Part shown: positions 45,223 to 56,849 of the stretch, piece by piece
Layout: each line of letters opens with the position of its first letter
Numbering within the stretch: position 1 is the stretch's first letter
NCBI GenBank assembly: GCA_014218235.1
Contig: CM024759.1
Span: forward strand, 6,278,712-6,342,711
Length of the DNA stretch: 64,000 nt
Direction of reading: 5' to 3'
From: Colocasia esculenta
Taxonomy: Eukaryota > Streptophyta > Magnoliopsida > Alismatales > Araceae
Notes under the pieces: generated by a model
Database searches by the model: none
Told to the model about the DNA's origin: nothing
Seen by the model: only the letters and a program-made list of their open reading frames with translations
Position numbers and translations under genes: made by a program

Positions 45223-45611
45223 TATATAGCGGAGCTGGAGCGGGGCGCCGATGCCAAGGTGAGGCCCTCCTTCTACGCCAGTAGCGGCTCGGCGGGGCGT
45301 CAGGCCGGCGGGCTGGACTACTCCGTCGATCTGAAGCTGGGAAGGCTGGGGGACTCCAGATCCTCCTCCGACAAATGCAAGGACCTGACGAGGACCTCCA
45401 CGACAACGGCCTCCCCGACGAGCTCGGCGAAGAGGGCCCGCGCCCCCAGCAACGGTGTCCATAACGCCGCCTGCCTGGTGGATGGGTGCAATTCTGACCT
45501 CAGCAACTGCAGGGAGTACCACCGGTGGCACAAGGTTTGCGAGGTCCACTCCAAGACGCCAGTGGTCATGGTGCATGGGCAGGAGCAGCGCTCCTGCCAG
45601 CGGTGCAGCAG
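45223..45611 (+). pseudogene. Captured SBP-box (SPL) first exon
   Basis: The frame ELERGADAKVRPSFYASSG, DYSVDLKLGRLGD and then NAACLVDGCNSDLSNCREYHRWHKVCEVHSKTP, with VHGQEQRSCQRCSR, is the N-terminal half of a SQUAMOSA-promoter-binding-like transcription factor: first zinc finger and start of the second. It ends at an intact AG|GTAAAT donor where SPL exon 1 normally ends. Compared with the family's YHRRHKVCE and QRFCQQCSR, it has Trp, Ser and Arg replacements, consistent with decay. The second half of the SBP domain is absent. It lies within the Pack-CACTA element. Confidence 0.85.
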
Positions 45612-45705
45612 GTAAATACTGGAACAATGACCCTCCTGCCTGTATCTTTTGAACATATCTCTGTCATTATTTATTGCTCGAGTATTTGGTAACATAGGAA
45701 AAAAA

Positions 45706-45886
45706 GAGAAAGACTTTGTGCACTTTGAGAAAGTGCAAAAGTCCTAGTCATCATACACTTCTTCCTCCCTAGTGGTGGAAATCATCATAATGACTAGATC
45801 TCTCTTCTCTTCTCCACCAATGAAAAGGGAGAAGTGTATGATGACTAGGATTTTTGCACTTTCTCAAAGTGCACAAAGTCTTTCTC
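45706..45886. mobile_element. 181-bp hairpin MITE inside the CACTA element
   Basis: GAGAAAGACTTTGTGCACTT at the left pairs with its complement at the right, and pairing extends through 'gagaaagtgcaaaagtccta' and 'gtcatcatacacttct' (about 60 bp per arm, one or two mismatches). A-rich flanks (ggaaaaaaa and agaaaaaaaa) prevent a clear target duplication. Confidence 0.85.
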
Positions 45887-46810
45887 AGAAAAAAAAAAGG
45901 GGGGGGGGCAACGAGAAGATGTTATGGTTATAGTAAATGCATAGTAAATACTTAGATCAATTTCTGGTATTTTGGTGGATTCAAATAGATCCTTAGATCA
46001 ATTTTGCAGATGTTAGAGCAACGAGAAGATGTTATGCATGGTTATAGTAAATGCATGATTAAGATGGACTAACAGTATATATGACATAGGAAAAGTGGAG
46101 TAAACAATCTCAATCCACTTTTCAAGATCAAACACACCCTAAGTTGAACAGATCTTCTGGTTGAAATTGGGACCAAATTTCCTTGTTGAAATTAGAGCGG
46201 CATTGGCAGCTCATAATCTGAATTCCCTGATTTTTATTCGTAAATTACGACTCATCTGCATATGGTAGGGAGGATAGTTGTGTCCATGGTTTTGTTTGGT
46301 TCTGCTGGTGCCTTGTAGAGAAAACATCCCAAATTCTGATGTAGAGATGTTTCCGTTCTTCAAAAGTTGGGTGGAACCGCAGTCTCATCTGAGGCCTAAC
46401 TTTGCCCGTAGGTGATTCATTCCCCATCACATATTTGTATACTGTGTTAGGCAGACTCCTTGATTCCTGCTCAGCAAGTTTGAATGGAAAATGGAGTATC
46501 GGAACTAGAGAGAGAAATAGGGTTGAGTTAGAGAGAGAAACTGAGTTGCTCGCTTCTTATGAGCAGCCTGTTGATTTATATTTATATGAATATGTTACAG
46601 GTACAACAGAGGAACTCTACACACTATACAACTCCTAGTGGAGGACTTCCTTAACAGGGGGAACCATTAGGGATCATTTCTAGTTTGTTTAATCGTTTAA
46701 AAGTTTGCTGCTAATGCTGCTCTGGTTGTGACATGTCTTGCTATACCTAGTGTGCAGAATTCTTTGGTGCTGCTGGAATCTGTGGTTAATCCTTGTGATC
46801 CATCCTCCTC

Positions 46811-47365
46811 TTGAGCTGTTTGCTTTCTTCTCCCACAAACCAAATGCCAGTGGAATTCAAGGGTTGCATGGACAACAACGTGGGGGACTACTGCAGGGAC
46901 GACTGGAAGCTCGCCCAGCGCCTCATGGTCCACGGCTGCGACCCGCTGCCCCGCCGGCGGTGCTTCTCCCGGGCGCCGCAGCTCTACACCCGGCCCCTTC
47001 CCACCAGCCAGTCCCTGTGGAGCCTCCCTGACGACCGCAACGTGCTGTGGAGCGGCTACTGGTGCAAGAACTTCACCTGCCTCGCCCGCGTTAATGCCAC
47101 TGGCAAGGGCTTCTTCAAGTGCGCCGACTGCTTCAACCTCACCCACCACGAGGCCCCCCGGTGGATGCAGGTCGCCTACACTGACCCCTCCACGAACTAG
47201 ACCTCGGACTTCCTGATCGAACAAGTGCTCGCCATAAAGCTCGGGCAGATCAGGGTTGGGCTCGACTTCAGCGCCGGCACGGGGACGTTCGCGGCCAAGC
47301 AGAGGCGAGGGGGAGGGGGGAAGCAGGATCAGGGGACAGGGGTTGCAGCAGGGCGGAGGTGGTGT
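46811..47365 (+). pseudogene. Captured SAM-dependent methyltransferase fragment
   Basis: Encodes GCMDNNVGDYCRDDWKLAQRL, GCDPLPRRRCFSRAP, QSLWSLPDDRNVLWSGYWCK, FTCL and FKCADCFNL. After a TAG (47198-47200) it continues in frame with DFLIEQVLAIKLGQIRVGLDF and SAGTGTFAAK. The PLPRRRC and WSGY-CK blocks and the GLD-GTGTFAA motif (SAM-binding loop) match a plant family of putative methyltransferases with an N-terminal anchor. The single TAG and loss of both ends make it a pseudogene. It is GC-rich and occupies the right interior of the Pack-CACTA element. Confidence 0.72.
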
Positions 47366-47394
47366 TGAGATTTTTTTTTTTTTAAATAGATTTT

Positions 47395-47680
47395 TGTCAG
47401 CGGCTAAAGTAGTCGGCTGACATATTAATGATATGTCTACAACTGAAGGCCGCTGACATATCTTTCACACCTGATGACATATCTCTTATATGTCAACGGT
47501 TTAAGCCGCTGACATATATCTAATATGTCGACGGGACGGCTAGTTATACTCGTTGACGAACATAAGTCGACGACTCATTTGTCAACAGATGTGTCAACGG
47601 CTACTAAGCCGCTGACATATGTGTATGTCAACGGTTTTAAGACTTTTGTCAACAGCTATTAGCCGCTGACATATATCTAT
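47395..47680. repeat. CACTA right subterminal repeats
   Basis: Repeated 'gtcaacgg', 'ccgctgacatat' and 'gtcagcggc' words in both directions, matching the left array at 44325-44577. Confidence 0.85.
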
Positions 47681-48054
47681 TTTCTTGTAATGGAGAGACC
47701 TTTTATCAATCGATTTACAAGTATGTGACCGTATTCATATCCAAGGATTTTCCAAAAAGTGGTGACAAGTTACAATTTTTTTTCATTTTCCAATTCGACA
47801 GGATCTACTCGTTCTTTAAGCTATCTTTAGATACTTCTACTACACATCCAATAATGAAAAAAAAATAGTCAAATTTGAAAAAAAATTCTTGAGAACCAAC
47901 TTAAACCAAACCTTGTCATCTACATCACCCCCTCCCTTCCAATGCCCACTTTTAAGGCTTGTGATGCTTGCTGCCCGTCAGAATGCATCTTCTGTTTAGC
48001 AGATACAGAGGTTGTACCTTGCATGGTACCATGCTTGCAAGTCCATCTGCCTTG

Positions 48055-48277
48055 GTCCCCCGCGTTGTAGCGGGATGGACACCCACCCGTTTGTGCAGTG
48101 TTGAGGTTGGTTGGTGCCGGAGGCGCGCAGGTTATTAAAAAAGGTTTGCGGAGCTGCGCTCCCCCAGGAAGATTTTCTCTAGGTTTTTCGAGGGTTGCTC
48201 TGGGTTTCGAACCCGGGTGACTCCTATGGTCGGGCGGTGGTCTAAACCACCCCACCTCTTACCAAAAAAAAAAAAAA
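48055..48277. mobile_element. SINE-like retroposon with 13-bp target duplication
   Basis: Flanked by TCCATCTGCCTTG at 48042-48054 and 48278-48290. A run of 14 A precedes the right copy, suggesting a plus-strand insertion with a poly(A) tail. A perfect RNA polymerase III box B (GGTTCGAAACC) is instead on the minus strand at 48203-48213, next to tRNA-like sequence. Orientation is therefore ambiguous. No protein. Confidence 0.7.
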
Positions 48278-48290
48278 TCCATCTGCCTTG

Positions 48291-49128
48291 ACAAAAGGGA
48301 GCAACTTCGATCCACCCGAGGCACAATCGAAGTGAGGCCCGCAGTTATCAATGCGTTATCGGTCCCATTCTGCTGTGCCTGCGAAAGATCATCCTACAAA
48401 TAGTAAGACTTTCTCTTGACAAAATAGACATTCAAAGTGATTGAGGAGAGAGTAAACCGAGGTCGATCCTGAAGTGGAAGGTTTCTCTCAGTAACTTTAA
48501 CCACCGGACTGCCAACAAAAATAAATATATGATATTTTCAAACAAAAGGTGCCGCCAAGCATACATCAAAAGGCACTTAGATTCTCCTCAGAAGAAGATG
48601 GAGAGGAACCGTGGCCATGGGTCACTTAATCCAGCTGCATGAGGCACCTCAAGAATGTTATCGCAAGGAAACTACGAGAGTGGAAACGTGCACAGGAAGT
48701 AGCCTTCCAAACAGAAGAAAGTCCAGTGTAGCTTCTCGAGAAATCTAAAAGGAAATTGGCCAAGAATGTGAAGAAACTAAAACAATCTGGCAGAAGAAAT
48801 TTAAGTACATGACTACCCCACAATGATCTATGTTCACCACAAAATCAAAACTCAATCCACGTGCTCACAATCCATCTTGGCTAATAAAATCGGTTTTGCC
48901 TTTTAGCAAATGCAAATCACAGTGCTAGAGCCAGGATCTTTTCGAACACCACCAATGTATGCAAGATACAAGCAAATTATTGATCAACTTTGACTCACAG
49001 CCCCCACGCTGTCAGAATAAAGAGACAAGGCCCATGAGAGACGAGCATATCAGGGGAAAAAAAGAGAGGATATGTCAATTCTTATTGCTGTATAACACAA
49101 AAACAACTGTCTTTTCCTCGTGCAGGAT
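48291..49128. other. 3' flank of the Rieske gene
   Basis: No other gene seen. The 3' UTR of the minus-strand Rieske gene should occupy the right end of this stretch. Confidence 0.45.
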
Positions 49129-49772
49129 TCAACCAATCAATAGCTTGTTTTCTTCCATGAAAGCGTAAGTGGGCACTTCCAGGTTGTATGGTGCTGGACC
49201 CTTGCGGATTCGACCAGATATGTCATAGTGTGATCCATGGCACGGGCAAAACCAGCCACCAAAGTCTCCAGCATTGGGCAAAGGAATACAACCAAGATGG
49301 GTACATACCCCAACGACTATCAGCCACTCTGGATTCTTAACCCTAGCTGAATCTTCTTGAGGGTCACGAAGGGAGGCTAGATCGACACTGTTAGCCAGCT
49401 TGATATCGTCTTCAGTCCGACGCCTTATGAAAACTGGTTTTCCACGCCACTTGACAGTCACAGTGTTCCCAGGTTCAATGCTAGAGAGGTCAACCTCCAA
49501 GGAAGCTAGGGCAAGCACATCCTTGCTGGCAGACATACTCAAGACAAATTTCAGAATCAGAAGCCTCAGCAAGGAGGCATATACAAATCTTCCACCAGTC
49601 AAAACAAAGTATGCAAATGCTCGCTTGCTGGGATCACCAGGAGGAAATCGTTCATGATTGTGTTCATCATAGACAATCTTTGAGGTTGGGTTCTTGAGAG
49701 CTGCTGCTGTTGCAGGAAGGTCAGTCAATCCAATACCATGATCCTTTGGGACCAAGGTCTGTGAAGCAAATC
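49129..49772 (-). CDS. RISP: Rieske protein exon 2
   Basis: Begins after TTTTTGCAG, with GA completing a Gly codon started in exon 1 (R-GFASQTLVPKDHG), and runs to the stop after KLLIG. It holds the transmembrane helix and the whole cluster-binding domain: CTHLGC near 49287-49305 and CPCHGSHYD near 49225-49252. Confidence 0.93.
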
Positions 49773-52700
49773 CTGCAAAAATCAAAAGATCAGACAGCCA
49801 CCGGTTAACAATGGGACCAATCAAATCTGAATATCCTGTCCTTTATTGTCAATAGCCAGCCTGTCCTGCCATCATCATGCAGGCATAGTTACCCATTTCA
49901 TTCATGAACTGGGCTTCAGCTTTTGTCTGAAGCCCCATTTTCTTATGAGACATGCTTAGGAAAAAGCTGAGCCCAAGTCTGGAAGTATAAAAGACCTGAT
50001 AAACATTAAATAGAAGGGTTTTAGTTTTTAGTCCCTTTAATCTTTTACAATTAGCTCATGATCCCCACAACTTGAACATTTAGCGATGTACCTAATTCCT
50101 TAGAAATAGGTCATCAGGGCATGACGTTAGAAATCAGAGCTCCTGTTGCAAACAAAAAGAACTTGCTTCTAAGAAAAGTTAAGTTTCATGGATTGACGAA
50201 CAAATAATGATTATTACTAGGTCTAAAAACTAATTGAGAAAGATTAAAGGGACTAAAAACTAAAAAAATGCTAAATCGAAAACTAATAATTATATTATGT
50301 TGTGTACAATCTTCATACCATCAGATACTACTAATTCTACATCAAGCATGACTCTTAGATCAATGATGCAATGGTCACTGAATAACAGCAAGTCCCTCAG
50401 CTGCTTTTGCATTGAGATAGTGACTTCCCAGAGGAGATAGGGCTGTGTGGTGGCTCATTGTTCATGCCACCTTGTGGGTGCTGTGGGGGGAAAGGAATAG
50501 TAGGATCTTTAGAACAGTAGCTAGAAATGGGGCAGCTGTTTTCACGTTATCTGAGTTAAGGTAAAGGAATGGGCAGCCAAAAACTGAAATGTGGATTCCT
50601 CTACTTCCTCTCTTTTTGTTCTGTTGGGGATTAGATGTTTCCACATGACCTTAGTGTGGTAATCAAGTGTATTGGGGTGGGAGTTGTTTTTTGGGAGTTC
50701 ACTTCCTATACTTGTATATTCTTTTCTTTAATATAAATATGGTACTATCCACTTAAAATAAAACAGCAAGTACACTTTACACATGCTTCTAAGGAATCCC
50801 ATGTATTTGAAAATCACCTTATACAATTGATGTTTCTAAAATGTACGTTCAAGTGATTCAACATCATGTGCACCATCAACCTTCTTAGCCATTTAGTATG
50901 AACTAGTCAACCTTAGATTTGGATGGCATGTTATGTTTTTCTTCTATAAAAGATGTGATCTTGGGGAGGACTTTTATTTTAATTTAACATACATAGGGAT
51001 TTGTTATAGTTAATATTTTTTTGATGCATATACATAAAAATGCCTGAAGTCGTCGAACCTGAATCCAGTCGTGAAAACCTGACTAATATTGAAGCTTGGG
51101 CACCTAAAGCTTTTGGGTCAAGTCACATGGTTTTGCCTTTGGAGATGGGGTAAAATGCATAGGAAACAAGAGACATTGCAGCTCTTATAGCTGCTTCCTT
51201 CCAAAATTTCCAAGAAGATTCAAATGAGAATATATCTATAGAAACAAAGACATATTCTGTAGTGGAAGGCATACCAGAAGTATTGAATTAAAAAACACTT
51301 TTAGAAGTAAGACCAGTCCTTGCCAGTTCCAGATGTGGTTCCAGTTCCATGTCCAGTTTTGGCCAAAACCTCCAAGTTCTAGCCAAAAGCAGCCACTGGA
51401 ACAGGACCAGTTCCAGCAGGTTCAGATCTGGTTTTGCCGGTTATGGTCCAATTCTGCCAGCTTTAATACAATGACAAGAAGCAAAGATTGAGAAAAATAT
51501 GGATTAAAGATCCCATGGCCCACCCATGATCAAGAGATTCTTCAGGTTCTCAAACATTATCTTGAGAGTCCCTCGCCAAGAGAAATATGACTCCAGTCAT
51601 TTAGACTCATTCCTTCCTCTTTCCAGGTGAAAGGCTATGAGCCCAGGGTGGAATATGATCAAATGATGACTAGATTTCACACAGGATTTGATTTGATAAT
51701 ATGACTCCAGTCATTTAGACTCATTCCTACCTCTTTCCAGGTGAAAGGCTATGAGCCCAGGGTGGGATATGATCAAATGATGACTAGATTTCACACAGGA
51801 TTTGATTTGATATGCTGGGACTCAGACTGTACAACAAGGTCCATTTGTCGTCCACTTAGGAAGGCTGTCAGTGAATTTGGCATCATGAAAGATGTTGATG
51901 GAACTTTCTTGTTCAGTTTGATTATGTGAAGATCAAAGATGAATCTCTATGAACAGAAGTGTCTTGTGGGATATACTTCTTGAAACAGGAAGGGTCTGGC
52001 AGGAAAACTAACAGGAAGCATATATTTGTGAAGAATTTTGATAAGCATTGTTCTCAAGGCGAAGTTAGGATATAATATAACTGGCATACAAAGGTGAGGA
52101 ATGTCGTAGAGGATTATCACAAGAAGAACATGAATCTGAGTGTGGCCAAGGGCAAATCCATGAGTCTACTCCAGTAAAAATCATCCTCAAGAGTCAGGGA
52201 ACAACAGTATCTTTGAACCCTTAGGCACTGGGGCATTGCAACATAGCAGCAGCTAGTATACAAAAGCTATTTCCTTCCTCTAGCTTGGTGGCAGCTTATA
52301 CAGGACCAATGAGGCATTCAAAAGCCACTTGCAAACAACTGTGTGGCCAACTTCAATAGCCGCCAGGAACTGCTGAAGCTGCTTCACTTGATAAGTAGAT
52401 AGTAAGCTAGATCCATGACAGCAGCTGGATTGCATTTACTCATTTACTTATCTCCTCTTATCTTCTTGCTCGCTGGTCAGATATCTAGTACCTTGTCGCA
52501 TAGAGTTGAGGATAAGGGCCTCATGGATGGCATGGTTGGGAGAAATGAACTCTGCTTATCACAATTCAGTTTGTGGGTGATACTCTTATCTTCGCATTTA
52601 GCAAGGTGGAAAATATAAGGAATATTCAAGGCATTCTGACTCTTCTTGAATGTGTATAACTGGGCTAAGAATAAATATTGTAAAGTCTGAGGCTGTTGGA

Positions 52701-55700
52701 GTGGGATTGGACAGCAATAGAATTAAATATGTAGCAGATTTATGGGCTGTAAAAGTACGACATTTCCGATCGAGTACCCCGGCCTTCCCTTGACAGATGG
52801 ACAATGAAAGTTAAGAATTGGGACCCTTTGACCAAGAAGTTCAAACACAGATTAGAAAGATGGAAAGCCAAGTTTCCTTCAGCAAGAGGCAAATGAATCT
52901 TCTCTAAAGTTGTGATTTCATCATTAGCAAACTACCATGAAGCAAAATTTAAAATTCCTAAGAAAGTGCTTAAGAGAATTGGGAGCATCAGAAACTCATT
53001 TTTCAGGGCAGGGGGAAAAGGAGATAACGGAGGGTTATACTTAATCAGTTGGTACTTGGTAGTGGCGTGTAAAAGCAAGTGTCAAGCGGGTGCAGGCATT
53101 ATTCCTTTGGATGTTTCTAATAGGGCTATGCCTGCTAATTGGCTCTGGAAGCTTCGGGAAAAATTTAATATGCTATAGGTTAGTATTGTGAGGATTAAGT
53201 ACTTATCCAAATTCATGGCATAATGTCTCACCAGTTTGGAGAACTATATTGAGATTCTGAAGATCCACAATTGCAAATATGTTTTCTTGTGTTTCAGAAG
53301 CTCTCAATCAGTTACTCGGCAAATGTGGGCACAGTCAGAGTCTTATGGTCAATTGTTTGCAACACTTCATCATAAGGGAAGATACTTCAGTGGACATTCT
53401 TCATTTTATCAGATGGTGGTTGGAAGGCAGGCCTCCTGCTTATTAGAAGTATGTTTGGACTATTTTCTTTGCAGCCATCCTTTGGGTGATTTGGAACTGC
53501 AGAAATAAGAGGAGGTTCAGAAATGAGTATCATTCACGATTCCAGATTCTCAATAGAGCAGTGATGTTTTCTCAAGACTGCCAGAAGGCTTCTGGAGTTA
53601 CTGGATGTAGTGCTATCCACCGCCAGTACCTTAGTCATTAGCTGTTGCATCCTTTACCCAATTTCTAATGAATGTGACCACTTTGCTGGTTGCATTCATA
53701 AAAAACAAACAGCTGATTAATGAACCATGAGGGAGAAGAACATATAGGGAACATTTACTGATGAATTGAAAAGACATGGGGCTATCTTATCTTGGGAGTG
53801 GAATCAGGGACCATGCTTGCCTACAAAATAACTTTGTCTTTTTCCAAGTTTTTGTTCAAGTTTTGGATAGCTTCATCAGAATTTAGGGACCTTTGACACA
53901 GATTTTATTGCTAGAGTCAAGACCGGTGCTTCGTAGTGGATGCTTTGTTCAGAAAAGGAACTGTACAACTGTGACGACTTAACCAGCTAACTGCCCCAAC
54001 AACCGTGTTAGCTGGTAGACTTCTCAGGAAGGTCACTCATCCTGAGACTTCTCTCAATTGAGCACGTTTAACTTCAAAGTTCTTTTCCTACTTGAACTTT
54101 GAAAATGACTAATTCGAGTTGTTGGTAGTTTATTGATTTAGTCCATTTAACATATTCTTATATGGGGTGTTACAATCTACTTCTCTTATATAAGCGACGT
54201 CCTCATTGCTGAGCACATATAGCACATAGTCAAACCCTTAGGCAGACATGACTCTAGAGGTGGCACCCACAGACTCAAGAGGTGGCTTCCGCTATGTAAC
54301 ACTTTGCGCTATTATGGCCTCAAGAGGTGGCTCTCATAGCGTAGCACTTTGTCCTGTGTGGCATTTAGCTCCCGCACTTCTGACTGGAGAAGGCTCTGAT
54401 ATTATTTTTGACGACTCAACCAGCTAACTGGCCCAACAACCGTGTTAGTTGGTAAACTTCTCAAGAAGGTCACCCATCCCAAGACTTCTCCCAACTGAGC
54501 ACGCTTAACTTCAGAATTCTTTTCCTACTTGAACTCTGAAAATGACTAGTCCGAATTGTTGGTAGTCTACTGATTTAGTCCATTTAACATATTCTTACAT
54601 GGTGCAGGGGACAGATGTACAACAGCTATGAAGGGGAGGCTTGATATGCCTGCTATTATGGATCCTTTTCTCTTAAAGTGTCAAAACTAGTTTTAGGTTA
54701 GCTGGTTAGGATACCACTTCCAATAAGGTTGATATGAAATGTGTGAGCGCATGAAAGTTATTAGAGTCTTTTTTATTTTTATCCCTATAATCTTTACAAT
54801 TAGTTTTAGTCCCTATAACTTGACTATCCTAACCCTGAACCCAAGAAACTTGACCTAGGCAAATGAAGTAAGCCTATCATAGAGAAGAAAAAGGTCTAGG
54901 GATAAAGAATTGAAAAGCTTCGTCAAGAAATATGTGGGAAGAGTAGTGGACTTCTCAAATATCAAATGCGAATAAGAGGTAGAGCATTTGGAAGAAATAG
55001 GATTGATTGGTTTATGAATGACCAGTAGGATCTTACCATTGTTTACTCACAGATCTGATTTAAGTGTAATTACAAGTGTCAAGTGCATTTTTGGTGTCTA
55101 CATGTATTCCAATTTGATATAGGTGTTGGTGTTTAGAGGGGAAGGGGTTGGGTTACTTCGCCCTTGCAAATCATGGGGTTCTTTCTTCTTTTATTCCTCC
55201 AGATATTGAGCTTTTTATTTCTATTGAATCACCAATGTTTGTGTTCCATGTGTTTCCTAAGATTCATTACCACTTATTACACTGTGCTCTTGAAGATGGA
55301 CAGTAGCCTTATATTGAAAGTACACCATGCCAGCTGAACAGAAATTTGCCAGCCTGCTAGGAGTGTCAAAATGGGCTCAGACACATTATAAGATGCATTT
55401 AGACATGAGAACTATGTGTCTGGTACACCCTTTTACTCAATAACAGCCCCATTATCACATGCTACATAAAAATGTGATCAAATTTTGTGAATGTGAGCCT
55501 GAAATCAGCCTCATTTGTGGTTTTCCATTTGTCTTAACATATAAGACAAATGATCTCTTTAAGGTCCACCAGACATTTAATGTTAAGTGCTTAAAAAGCA
55601 TACATGAGACATTTCATGCATATCCATTTGCCTAATAGCCTTAAATTCATCTATTGTCAGACGAGGCATTAACCATTTTGGCGCTGTGTTCATCCAAACC

Positions 55701-56849
55701 TGTAATACTTACCATCCTACAACACACTATTGACTCTCCATTTATCATGCGCCATGAAGGACTCATGTGCCAGGCTGATTTCTCAATAAATGAATTTTCA
55801 TCGTATGCAGGGTTAAAATTTTCTATAAAATATTTTACATTTTTAAAAACGCAGGGCATACAGGACACGCAAACACAAACAAATATAGAGTGCATCACGG
55901 TGTCGGGTATTACAAATATCCTTAAATATCTCACAATCAAATCAGTCATCCCAGAACCCATTGCACAAAATGACCATAACGGGAAACTCCATAAGAATGA
56001 TGAAATGACTAAAACATCACTCTGAATTTAACAGAAAAGTTCAAACCCATCCCGATTTGCTGGCGGAGTTCGACAACGAACAAGCCTGGCATCTAACCAC
56101 AAGAAGTAATCATGAATATATGATCGGATAAGGGCGTTTTTGGGTAGCCGCCCAACAGCTTGGGTTTTACTGTTTCTTTGACAGCAAGTCATATGACTCA
56201 GATTCCATTAAATATTAGCAACATCTTTTACATCATAGACATTCAACATAAGAAAAAACACAAAGGGCTTTCTGACAAGCTCCATTCGAAATTTTTGCAC
56301 AGATGTTGTGGAGAATAAAGAAATTTCATAAGCCACTGAACTACTCTTCCCGCCAGCAGTTCAAGCCCAGGGCCTGCTGCCAGCTACCTGACCTTCTCAG
56401 GCAACCAATTTATGAAAAAAAAGCAAAGAAAATAGAAGGCAAGGGAATAGCCTCATTGCACTTGGGTATGCACAACATCGCGAAAATTCCCAAACCAACG
56501 AGAACTGGACTACAAACATAGACACTACTTGCAACTAACAATCAATCAAAAACAGACATCCATCAGGGGGTAATTCGAATCGAGGTTCCAAAATTCTCTC
56601 ATTCTGAACATGGAGAAGAAGGAGTGTCCATTTCAGATTACCTCGTGGCCGACCTCCGCTCTCCGCACCATCCGAACATGTGACGGGGCGGGCGGCGGCC
56701 AGGAAGCGCCTGAGACCCCAGGCGGGAGCGAGGTCCGCCGGCGGCGAAAGGGGGGCGACGGCGGGGGACCGCGCGGGCAGGAGGTGGGTGAGAGACGCCA
56801 GAGAAGAAGAGGAGGAGCTCCTCCTCGACAGCAGAGCCCGGAGCGCCAT
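49129..56849 (-). CDS. RISP: Mitochondrial Rieske iron-sulfur protein of complex III
   Basis: Subunit of ubiquinol-cytochrome c reductase in the inner mitochondrial membrane; its 2Fe-2S cluster passes electrons from ubiquinol to cytochrome c1. Exon 1 (56849-56642) and exon 2 (49772-49129) join in phase across an intron of 6869 bp, giving 283 residues, slightly above the usual 265-275. Residues 1-70 are a Ser/Arg/Ala-rich mitochondrial targeting sequence. NPTSKIVYDEHNHERFPPGDP precedes the membrane helix (FAYFVLTGGRFVYASLLRLL). Cluster ligands are in CTHLGC and CPCHGSH, followed by DISGRIRKGPAP and the conserved end NKLLIG. No defects seen. Confidence 0.92.
50019..50265. mobile_element. 247-bp MITE in Rieske intron
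   Basis: The terminal inverted repeat TTTTAGTTTTTAGTCCCTTT (plus AATCTTT) is perfect at both ends. The interior has 'gtctaaaaactaatt' echoing the terminus. A diverged fragment ('ttttatccctataatctttacaattag') recurs at 54775-54810. No coding capacity. Confidence 0.75.
50266..51580. other. Rieske intron sequence
   Basis: No gene. 'ccagttccag', 'ccagttttggcc' and 'ggttttgccggtt' words at 51310-51460 form a degenerate GTTCCAG-rich patch. Confidence 0.4.
51585..51812 (+). repeat. Tandem duplication, two copies of about 114 bp
   Basis: 'atatgactccagtcatttag' to 'acaggatttgatttgata' occurs at about 51585 and again at about 51699, nearly identical. It duplicates a piece of LINE-like sequence, so it arose after that insertion. 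Confidence 0.85.
51600..53650 (+). pseudogene. Decayed LINE in the Rieske intron
   Basis: Across several frames the plus strand reads GYEPRVGYDQMMTRFHTGFD (51750), LSHRVEDKGLMDGMVGRN (52500), GDTLIFAFSKVENIRNIQGILT (52575; the YADD region is reduced to GDT), INIVKSEAVGVGLDSNRIKYVADL (52670-52740), RWKAKFPS-type text (52855), and FKIPKKVLKRIGSIRNSFF with IIPLDVSNRA (52950-53130). These are the thumb and post-RT segments of a plant LINE. Many stops and frameshifts. It is older than the LINE at 36880. Confidence 0.78.
53972..54602. repeat. Direct repeats of about 190 bp, 437 bp apart
   Basis: 'tgacgactyaaccagctaac' to 'ccatttaacatattctta' occurs at 53972-54163 and 54409-54600 with about 10 percent differences. 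Between them are repeated 'tcaagaggtggct' words. It resembles a degraded LTR-containing repeat. No coding. Confidence 0.75.
54603..56534. other. Rest of Rieske intron, non-coding
   Basis: Overlapping frames at 55654-56025 (+) and 55647-55961 (-) have no recognisable family, and I do not call them genes. Confidence 0.4.
56642..56849 (-). CDS. RISP: Rieske protein exon 1 (targeting peptide)
   Basis: 69 codons plus one base: MALRALLSRRSSSSSSLASL, then an Arg/Ala/Pro-rich stretch and GRPR, ending CGAG|GTAATC. Positively charged, Ser-rich and lacking acidic residues early, as expected for mitochondrial import. GC-rich. Assigned because the phase and the R-G-F-A-S junction fit the family at this position. 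Confidence 0.8.

Larger units (their letters stand above)
44296..47692. mobile_element. Pack-CACTA element carrying three gene fragments
   Basis: The left end is CACGACAAGGAAA and the right end is the complement of CATTACAAGAAAA; both are variants of the plant CACTACAAGAAA terminus. GAG flanks both sides (44293-44295, 47693-47695), the 3-bp CACTA duplication. Subterminal regions hold many copies of GTTGACATAT-type words in both directions. There is no transposase. Between the ends lie an unidentified coding-like fragment, an SBP-box exon and a methyltransferase fragment, all on the plus strand. Confidence 0.85.

Noticed and set aside
44563..45627. 354-residue minus-strand frame
   Set aside because: Antisense shadow of the GC-rich captured exons in the CACTA element; the plus strand carries the SBP motifs.
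48203..48213. tRNA gene suggested by a perfect box B
   Set aside because: No cloverleaf could be drawn, and the segment lies in a retroposon with target duplications.
55647..56025. 123- and 104-residue antisense frames
   Set aside because: No family resemblance; they lie within the Rieske intron.
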